From an uncultured Mucilaginibacter sp. (GTDB taxonomy: Bacteria; Bacteroidota; Bacteroidia; Sphingobacteriales; Sphingobacteriaceae), in assembly GCF_946481715.1 (NCBI RefSeq), contig NZ_CAMLOV010000242.1:1-6325 (forward strand): 6,325 bases of DNA, written 5' to 3'. The position numbers and the translations under genes are program-made. Positions 5,497 through 6,325 of this stretch are shown in pieces. The notes under the pieces are model-generated. The model was not told where the DNA came from. It was given only the letters and a program-made list of their open reading frames with translations, and made no database searches. Numbering within the stretch: the stretch's first letter is position 1; every line of letters begins with the position of its first letter.

Positions 5497-5979
5497 TTAA
5501 ACCGCCTTCTTACGCCCCTCGTACCAATACCGCGCCAATACTATGGGGAGTGCCACGCACACAACCAGGATGGCCGCCCCGGTGGTAAGGCCTTTAAAGG
5601 TAAATTTGTTGATATCTATCTTCAGTTTGGTAACCGGCAATACCAGCAAATTCATAACAAACCAAATCAGCAGCCCATAAATAAAGGCAACCAAACCGGC
5701 GTTTTTACGCAGGAAGGCCTCGCGCGGGTAAAGGAAAAAGAAGAACGCCGTAAAAATTGCAGCTATTAAATAATGAAAGCCCAGCCCCATTAATGTAGCC
5801 CTGTCGCCTATCACATAAGCCTGTTCGCGGCCTATGGCAGCTGCGGCAATGTATCTAAATACCATCCTGGCCTGCCCGCCGGCAAGTATGTATACCGCTG
5901 CAAGCGCATCCAGCGTGCCTGCAATTAGCGCTGCTATAATGCCGGTTAGTAGCAAACCGGGTGTTTTTGTATTTGGCAT
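5497..5979 (-). CDS. Small four-helix inner-membrane protein
   Basis: This 160-residue protein has four predicted membrane helices at about 8-33, 62-84, 93-117 and 128-151. There are short loops and a basic C-terminus (YEGRKKAV), which places both ends in the cytoplasm. Recurrent features are AGTLDALAA in helix 1 (with an Asp inside the membrane), GLGFHYLIA in helix 2 and WFVMNLLVLPVTK at the end of helix 3. I recognise the architecture as a small membrane family common in Bacteroidota and reminiscent of YagU/DUF1440-type proteins, but I cannot name a function. The start at 5977-5979 gives the full first helix. The gene is not closely coupled to the HD gene (97 bases between the stop at 5497 and the HD start at 5399), and a palindromic site sits over its putative promoter, suggesting regulated expression. 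Confidence 0.82.
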   Translation of the reverse strand: MPNTKTPGLLLTGIIAALIAGTLDALAAVYILAGGQARMVFRYIAAAAIGREQAYVIGDRATLMGLGFHYLIAAIFTAFFFFLYPREAFLRKNAGLVAFIYGLLIWFVMNLLVLPVTKLKIDINKFTFKGLTTGAAILVVCVALPIVLARYWYEGRKKAV

Positions 5980-6026
5980 TTAAAAATTGGTTAAAGGTTA
6001 GCGGTGTAAATATGCATATAAGGTAT

Positions 6027-6055
6027 CGAAATACGGGTAGCGGTCCTTGTACAAA
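6027..6055 (-). promoter_or_regulatory. Candidate promoter of the four-helix protein gene
   Basis: On the minus strand TTTG (6052-6055) is followed after 18 bases by TATTTCG (6027-6033), an imperfect TAnnTTTG box. It lies 47 bases upstream of the start codon. The -33 element falls inside the palindrome at 6046-6065, which is what one expects of a repressible promoter. Confidence 0.4.
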
Positions 6056-6065
6056 ATGGTACAAG
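6046..6065. promoter_or_regulatory. Operator-like palindrome CTTGTAC-N6-GTACAAG
   Basis: Two perfect 7-base arms, CTTGTAC (6046-6052) and GTACAAG (6059-6065), are separated by AAAATG. The 20-base two-fold symmetry is typical of a binding site for a dimeric helix-turn-helix regulator. It overlaps the putative -33 box of the gene ending at 5497. No regulator gene lies in the window. Confidence 0.5.
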
Positions 6066-6168
6066 TTTATACATGGGGCTTAACAAACAAATTTTATTTA
6101 TTTAATACAACCTTAACACAGGTGTTTATATGTTCGCCTTTGTTTTCCTGGAAAGCCCATAAACAACA
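6066..6168. other. AT-rich intergenic stretch without a recognisable gene
   Basis: The whole 5980-6325 stretch lacks a supported complete gene. Between the palindrome and the terminator I see only AT-rich sequence and a short TTTCC-T-GGAAA dyad near 6143-6153. No start codon here opens a credible reading frame on either strand. Confidence 0.5.
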
Positions 6169-6201
6169 AAAGCCCCCTCACACTCGCTGCTTGGGGGCTT
6201 T
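6158..6201 (-). terminator. Strong intrinsic terminator, minus-strand orientation
   Basis: AAAGCCCCC (6169-6177) pairs perfectly with GGGGGCTTT (6193-6201) around a 15-base loop. On the minus strand the stem is followed by TTTTGTTGTTT, a good U-tract. On the plus strand it is followed by AACC, so it works mainly for a gene lying to the right and read leftwards. Confidence 0.8.
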
Positions 6202-6288
6202 AACCTAAACCTTATCACAATAGTGGCGGATGCCACCAGTAATAGATACGCCGAAGTTATTAAATAGTATTTGATATCACCAAGTGTT

Positions 6289-6325
6289 TTAAACAACAAC
6301 CTGCAAATTTAACATTTGCGATGCG
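6289..6325 (-). CDS. Possible 3' end of a minus-strand gene, cut by the window
   Basis: A frame open to the right edge ends at a TAA (6289-6291) with the residues ASQMLNLQVVV. About 90 bases downstream lies the strong minus-strand terminator, which implies a minus-strand transcript from the right. Eleven codons are too few to identify a protein, and the call rests mainly on the terminator. Confidence 0.35.
   Translation of the reverse strand, partial: ASQMLNLQVVV

Noticed and set aside
6143..6153. TTTCC-T-GGAAA dyad
   Set aside because: Five-base arms in AT-rich DNA are expected by chance, and no promoter is nearby.

Overview
The window looks like chromosomal DNA of a Bacteroidota bacterium, most likely the Sphingobacteriaceae (Mucilaginibacter/Pedobacter type). 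The clues are perfect TAnnTTTG -7 boxes with an upstream TTG/TTT element, no Shine-Dalgarno sequences before the start codons, and protein families typical of that phylum. No tRNA, rRNA, CRISPR array, transposase or phage gene is visible. The genus is an inference from style, not from a marker gene.

Layout. (1) 1-249, minus: the 5' end of mqnC (menaquinone by the futalosine route), with a one-base deletion inside its radical-SAM cysteine motif. (2) 250-378: a divergent promoter region with a TTTG-type -7 box in each direction and a purine-rich tandem heptamer repeat between them. (3) 379-984, plus: a two-helix membrane protein of unknown function. (4) 1011-1934, minus: a Tat-exported TIM-barrel protein of the hydroxypyruvate-isomerase type. 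(5) 1935-2088: an intergenic region holding a large hairpin whose two arms are each five 7-nt repeats. (6) 2089-2667, minus: an NlpC/P60 cell-wall peptidase, probably a lipoprotein. (7) 2868-4823, plus: a tight three-gene operon (RhaM-type mutarotase, fuconolactonase-type amidohydrolase, L-fucose-dehydrogenase-type SDR). (8) 4812-5399, minus: an HD-domain phosphohydrolase, tail-to-tail with the operon and overlapping it by 12 bases. (9) 5497-5979, minus: a four-helix membrane protein with a palindromic operator-like site over its putative promoter. (10) 5980-6325: non-coding DNA with a strong minus-strand terminator and possibly the last codons of a further minus-strand gene.

How the genes work together. 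The only clear pathway unit is the 2868-4823 operon. It should convert the anomers of a 6-deoxy sugar (most likely L-fucose), oxidise the sugar to its lactone and hydrolyse the lactone to the acid. These are the first steps of the non-phosphorylating fucose route; the dehydratase, later enzymes and transporter are not here. The other genes look like independent units.

Most worth a second look: the mqnC frameshift; the SDR with Asn where the catalytic Lys of YxxxK should be; the 7-nt-period repeats, which occur in two unrelated sequence families and in one place form a 35-bp-armed hairpin; the HD protein, which resembles the HD half of HD-PycTM proteins without the membrane half; and the 20-bp palindrome at 6046-6065. 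I see no multi-gene defence or other novel system that I could name with confidence.
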